A stretch of 64,000 nucleotides of DNA from Uranotaenia lowii (lineage: Eukaryota > Arthropoda > Insecta > Diptera > Culicidae), in the NCBI RefSeq assembly GCF_029784155.1, contig NC_073691.1:131626714-131690713 (forward strand), read 5' to 3'. The position numbers and the translations under genes are program-made. Under the pieces are notes generated by a model. That model was not told the DNA's origin. It saw only the letters and a program-made list of their open reading frames with translations, and did not search any database. Positions within the stretch are counted from its first letter, which is position 1; every line of letters starts with the position of its first letter. Positions 29,201 through 35,200 of the stretch are shown here, piece after piece.

Positions 29201-32200
29201 CAAAGCTGGCAAAATCGCTAAAAGTTGCCAATCAACAGTTACAAATGTAATTAAAGTGTTTTGAGAACGTTTGTCGACAGCCAGTTTGCCTGGATCGGGG
29301 GGAAATCGAAAATCGGAAGCCGCTGAGACGACAAAGAGAGTTGCCGGTAGTTTCAAGCGAAACCCTAACCTCTCTCTCCGAGATGCCGCAAATAAGCTGG
29401 GTGTATCGTCTACAACCGTGCATCGAGCAAAAAAAAAAAAAACGAGCCGGACTATGGACTTACAAGAAGGTAGTGAATCCAAATTGCGATGATAAACAAA
29501 ATACGACGGCCAAAGCGCGATCCCGGAGGTTGTACACGACGATGCTGACGAAGTTTGACTGCGTGGTAATGGACGACTAAACCTACGTCAAAGCCGACTA
29601 CAAGCAGCTTCCGGGACAGGAGTTTTATACGGCAAAAGGAAGGGGAAAGGTAGCAGATATTTTAAAGCACATGAAACTGTCAAAGTTCGCAAAGAAATAT
29701 CTGGTTTGGCAAGCCATCTGTACCTGTGGCTTGAAAAGTAGCATTTTCATAGCTTCCGGAACTGTCAACCAAGAAATTTACGTGAAAGAGTGTTTGAATA
29801 AACGTTTGCTGCCTTTCCTGAAGAAACACGGTTGTTCCGTACTGTTTTGGCCGGATTTGGCATCTTGCCATTACGGTAAAAAGGCCATGGAGTGGTACGC
29901 CGCCCAATTGAGAAATACTGGGCTATTGTCAAGCGGAACCTAAAGAAGACCAAAAAACTGCTAAGGACGAGCAGCAGTACAAGGCAAACTGGCTTTCTGC
30001 GGCGAAGAAGGTGGACAAGGTGGCTGTAGAAAATCTGATGGCAGGGGTTAAGCGTCAGGCCCGGCAATTCGGATTTGGAAAAGCGGAAGCCTAACTGAAT
30101 ATTTTTCCTGAATTTTATACTAATTAAACTTGAAAAAGAACTTTAATTCGATTTTTAAAATAAACGATTTCACCGATTTATACGCGTTTTCCCTTGACCA
30201 AATTTTGACCGTATCACCCTTTATATTGCGTAAAAAGTGGTAAAATATCTTACGTAGTTTTTACCGCATTTGGAATGTTGAAGAGAGAACTGATAAAAAA
30301 ATATTACTGCATATTTAGATTCAGCACCCTCAAATCAGTCAGAACGAGGACTTATGTTCTTTGAATTGCGAAAAAATGTGAATTTTGTTGCCTGTTGTTA
30401 TCCCAAGCAATCAAAAGTCACGTATTCACTCAAAAGAAGGCTTTGAAAGTTAAATATTGGCTGACAGAGAGAAACAACTGTCCAATTCCCTTGAGCGAAC
30501 TATATGTGCTCATAAATGAACTTGATAATTGTAAAAGTACTTTATATGTACGTTGTAAGGGACTTGAGTCAGAAAAAGGGCATAAAAGTACTTTCAACTG
30601 AATTTACTAAGTCACAAAAAGTGCATTGAGGTGCTTTCTTCTGGGCTGGCTGGCTGTCTGGTTGGACGGGTGAGCCTGCAGGTATGCAACGATATCATAT
30701 TACCACGTTGAGTTTCAGTTTCATCAAGATCAACATCTAGACATGGCCTTGTGGTAGCGTTCGTCACCACGAAGGTCGGGGTTCGATCCCGAAGCCGGAC
30801 AAGTTTTTGGGTTACCTGAGTTACCATTCTGATGTATATTGTAGGAATGGAGCAATCGAGCAGCACATTTAAACAAATCTCAATAAACCGAATTTGTCAA
30901 ATTTTAGATACGGCGCGCGGCATCATGGCGGCATCATAGTAAATAATCAATAGAGGGTGATATAAATTGATGTCTAGGGTGAAATTGAAATGAAGAAAAA
31001 AAAAAAAATTTCTTACTTAACGAATTTTTGAAAGCTGAATAAAAAGGCAGCTGGAAGCTGCATAAAAAGTCATTAAGACTTTTTTTTGGAACTTGAAAGT
31101 ATCAATAAGAACTGAAACTTAACTTCAGATCAATGATGGGGATATGTAAGCTTTTAAGTGCTGTAAGCTTTTTAGTACCGTAAACTGGGGGAACTTTGAT
31201 CACTTTTTTCATTAATTTTTGAATATTTTGGAAGGGGTTGCTTTTTCGTAATACCTAAAAGCTTTAAAACCCTTACTGAGGTGAGGAGTATCAAACATGA
31301 TCATTGATTGCATTAAATTCAAACGACATTTGTGGTCATAATTAAATGTTTGTTACAAAACCAGATTTCGAGTTTCGGGGTAACTTTGATCACTTTGGTT
31401 TAAACGTATCTCAACATCTTCAAATTTATTGTTTTGATGCCATTTAGCACAGAAGACTCAAAATATCGATAACAGTATTTTTTGTTTGGACTCGATTGAA
31501 TTTTTCAACGTTTTCTTTCAAAAACAAATATACCCAAAAGATGGACAATGTTGCTGCATACATTTAGTATGTATATGTATGTTGTATGTTGGTAATCCAC
31601 CATGGGTGCACGGATTCACCGCAGTTTCTGCCAAAGTATGGGTTCACATACATTCCTTAGATTATTAGGTTCGACAAATCTCCAATGCAGCGCGCCACCA
31701 TACCCGGACCCCATGGCTTCGTATGAACTGTTATGTGGTGAATGTATTGCGTGTGTTGATGTAGGTATATTTTGGAAGAACGAATCAATCAGGTGGGCTA
31801 GTTTACTTACAGGTATTCCGGCGTCCGTGTATATACCTGGCCAGCTGGCAACTGATTGAACATTCCAATTATATAGTCAGTTATATAATGAAACACATCT
31901 TACCTGTCGGCCCGCTTATGGGATTCGAACCAAAAAGTTTTTATTGCCGATACCGGGAATCGAACCCAGTACGCCTGGCGTACCAATACCAGACTCGCGC
32001 CAGCCTATCCACTAGACCACATCGGCGCTGAGACAATGTTGCTGCATACATTTAGGGACAAAAATTATAAACATTTCTTTATATTTTTTAGCCTAAAAAA
32101 CAAATGAAATTTTATCTTCATGCAATTCCCTGAGTCCTCGCACTGTTCCTATGTTCTTTTTTTCTTCAAACTTAATCATTTGATAGGGTTTTTAGCCATT

Positions 32201-35200
32201 TTTTTCTATACGAGCTTTTTCATGGAAAATGACCGATTTTTTTTCAATATCCAAAAATTATCATCAAATGACCATAAAAATAACACTAAAACTAAACCCA
32301 AACCAAAAAAAAGCGGAATTTTCACATTTGACAACCCATTTGCTTCTAAATGCTTAAATTTGATCAGGAGAGATGTTTGTTAGTGAGCCTTCAAAAACCA
32401 AGATATTTTATGATTTTAAAATTACATTTGAAGTAATATAAAAAAGTTTGTAATAAAAACCAAATTTAGCTTATTTGTAACTTAATTTATAGGCTTTCAA
32501 ACGTAGTAAACAGTTTTCAGATATTTTACCTTTAAACTTAGTTGATGATGATTATCTGATTATGATTATCATGTTGATCAAAGTTACCCCGGTGATCAAA
32601 GTTCCTCCAGTTTACGGTACCTGTTTTATGGGATTTCGGTTGCTTGGGAATTTCTCCAAAACAAAATTTCAAATTTTCAACACATTTAGTGTTTAGATTT
32701 TTATCTGAGTAATGAAAATCTCGTGGGAGTGCTCATCTTCCTCCTCGTTTTCTTTATATCAAATATTTGCTATAAATTTCTCATAAAAAGAAAAAAATTG
32801 TGTAATAGTGAACATAATAAAGACTAATGATAGTGAACATAATAAACATATTAAAAACAACTTTTTTTTTGTGAAATAAGGGTTCAAAATCAATTCTTTT
32901 GAAAATTTCAATCCCAACCTCCCAAGAAATCTTTTTAAAGAAAAATTTGGAAGATAGAGTCTCGTTTATCAATTGGTAAAGTATCTGAGAAACCAATTTT
33001 CTCAGTTTTAAATGGATTGAAAAAAAAAACTATGAGCAATTTGAAATATTTAAATAAATTAAGCCAGTGGCCATTCGCGTATACAGTTTTCAAGATTGAA
33101 AAGAAATTATCCCGATTAAATTGGACAGAGGGGCAATCGTGCATAAAAGTACTGGGCGATATTTTGTACTCCGAATGCAATTCTCTAGTAAATCTATTGA
33201 TAAGTATGGCTGCCAATATACTGTCTAACATCTACTACTCTACTATCTTCTACCGTTTCCGCTGTTGAACGATCAGAATGTTTCCTAGCCTTTAAAAAAA
33301 CGTATAAATCGTCGTGATGTTGAGCTGAGCAACTTTCCCGTAAAGCTGCGTGTATCTGTTAAGTGTTTCCCTGAGACAACTGCAAAAAAGCCCCTCAAAC
33401 AAATTGTATCTTAAAAATTACAAAGCACATTCATAAAGCGAACGCAATATCTCGTGGTTAATTCAGAGTCATATGTAGACAGGTCGGCGCGGCGAGCCAC
33501 TAGAGCCGCGTGGAAACAAAGCCAGTGCGTTGCCAGTGGGCAGCAAATCGGCGGTGCCTCTCCAGTCCCTCCACCACCCGCCGGGGTCGTCCAGCATCAG
33601 CAGCAGCTCCAGCACCAGCAACCTCCTCCAGCACCCGCGTCCGCACTCGGCAGCATCGATGGCCGGCACAGTGTCCTCCTCGGCGGACCTCCTGGGGACG
33701 GGTATCTCCCGTTCAGTAGCCAGCAGTCCATCAACAACTTCCTTGGTACAACAACTCGGTCCGCATCCGCTCTCAGCCACTCCCAGCAGTCTACAGTATC
33801 AATCAGTAGTGGCTCAGTTAGCTCAATCCCATCGAGTCTCGCAACAAGTGGGCCAACAGGTAATGTGCAACACACCCACACCCGAACTACACCTCTAGAA
33901 ACACCCACCTCACTACTCACCAAAACACGTATCAGTACAGTACACACAATCCGGATACATACCATTCATACACGCAAGCTGTGGTAGTTACTATATATAA
34001 CACATCCGCAAGAAAAAATCATACAAAGCACTATGCACCTTGCATAACCTTTGAATATTCATAAATACCTAGTTGTTGAACGGTTTGATCCGGTGTTGGT
34101 GAGCTTTTGAGTAGATGGTGATTTATTTGTGGTTTTTGTCTTTTCGATTGCTTTCTCAACAGCCCCATCCATCGGAGGGCTCAGCGGTCTCGGCGGAGCT
34201 CGGCCAATCGCCACATCACGTCACACCCTCCCCAAGCTCTAGTTCGACCTCATCGGCGTCCGGATCTGGATCCGGTAAGTTGAGATGAGCCTGAGGCTGT
34301 TTGAAGTCAATACTAATCCTGATGCTTCCAGGTACTGATACTATTAAACGCGGTGCTTCGCCAGCCTCAGTTAAGTTTAAAGAATCCAGCAGTAGCTATT
34401 CCTTGAAGTCCGACACTAGCCGAATCCTAGGCAGCAGCAATGGTTTAGCGAAAAAGTATGGCAACAATGGCAACGGAAATAGTAAGGACAGCGAGGAACT
34501 TCATACACTCTCCAACGGTTCCAGCGTGTCCTTTGATCGTCATTCGCTTTTGGGCAATGGTGCCGGAGGTATTTCGAATGGAGCCATCCGGAAGCGCGAC
34601 GGAAACGGCGGCAGTAGCATAGGCATCAGCAATAGCGTAACCAGCAACAATGGACCAAGCATCTCCACTTCATCTGACATTCAACTAGCGCCATCATCCA
34701 GAAGCATTCTTTTATCGTCGGATTATCTTTCCGGGTCCGGATCTTCCTCAACGGCCTCGACAACCCCGTCCCATACAGCGCTGTCGTATGGTAAAGTTTC
34801 CGCCGTGACATCCCTGTCTTTGACCTCATCGGTTACAGCTGCTCCGGCTTCATCGCTGGATGTAGCTACTTTTAGTTTGGACGATAAAAATAACCTCGTA
34901 GTGTCCCCGTCGCCTTCGTCAGCCTCGGAATCGTCTCATCACTCGTCTAACTCTTCGCTACGAGAACGATCTCCACAGCGATCGCCATCACTCAAACGAC
35001 AAGAGCCAATCGATCGGTCCGACAGCACTAGCGTTACAACCAGCGCCACCACAAGCAGTGGAGGTTCCAGTTTCTTGTCCACATTACGCAGCCAAACGCT
35101 TGGTAGCTACCAGTTTCCTTCGACGAACCTGAAGCTTCCTAGTCAACTGAGTGGGGATTCGGGCTCCGGTGATGATGGTAGCACTTCATCTTTGCTTCGT

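Larger units (their letters stand above)
26278..30221 (+). mobile_element. DD37E-type mariner, interrupted by a LINE
   Basis: Ends AAGGGTGATACGGTAAAAAT and a reverse complement of AAGGGTGATACGGTCAAAAT, flanked by TA (26276-26277, 30222-30223). Without the LINE insertion (26309-28967 plus one 24-bp target copy) the element is about 1.26 kb, the usual size of mariner-like elements. It carries its own (TG)n tract near 29053-29080 and a decayed transposase at 29128-30094. Confidence 0.92.
31178..32617. mobile_element. CCGTAAACTGG-ended TA element with nested insertion
   Basis: Bounded by CCGTAAACTGGGGGAACTTT and the reverse complement AAAGTTCCTCCAGTTTACGG, with TA at 31176-31177 and 32618-32619. 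ACTTTGATCAC motifs recur near both ends. Without the nested 464-bp insertion and its extra target copy it is about 950 bp. A diverged, inverted relative lies at 6130-7013. No transposase. Confidence 0.85.

Noticed and set aside
31946..32026. Functional tRNA-Glu gene
   Set aside because: 17-nt anticodon loop and position at the 5' end of a target-duplicated insertion favour a SINE head.
30398..32646. CCCAAGCAATCAAAA and TTTCGGTTGCTTGGG as ends of one large element
   Set aside because: The words are inverted, but no target duplication was found and the same word occurs alone near 4690 and 60912; too weak to call an element.
33454..33987. 177-codon Ser/Gln/Pro-rich frame over the 33.5-kb exon
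   Set aside because: Out of phase with the flanking RhoGAP100F exons. The frame that joins both neighbours in phase ([14 protein letters not shown]) matches the fly protein.
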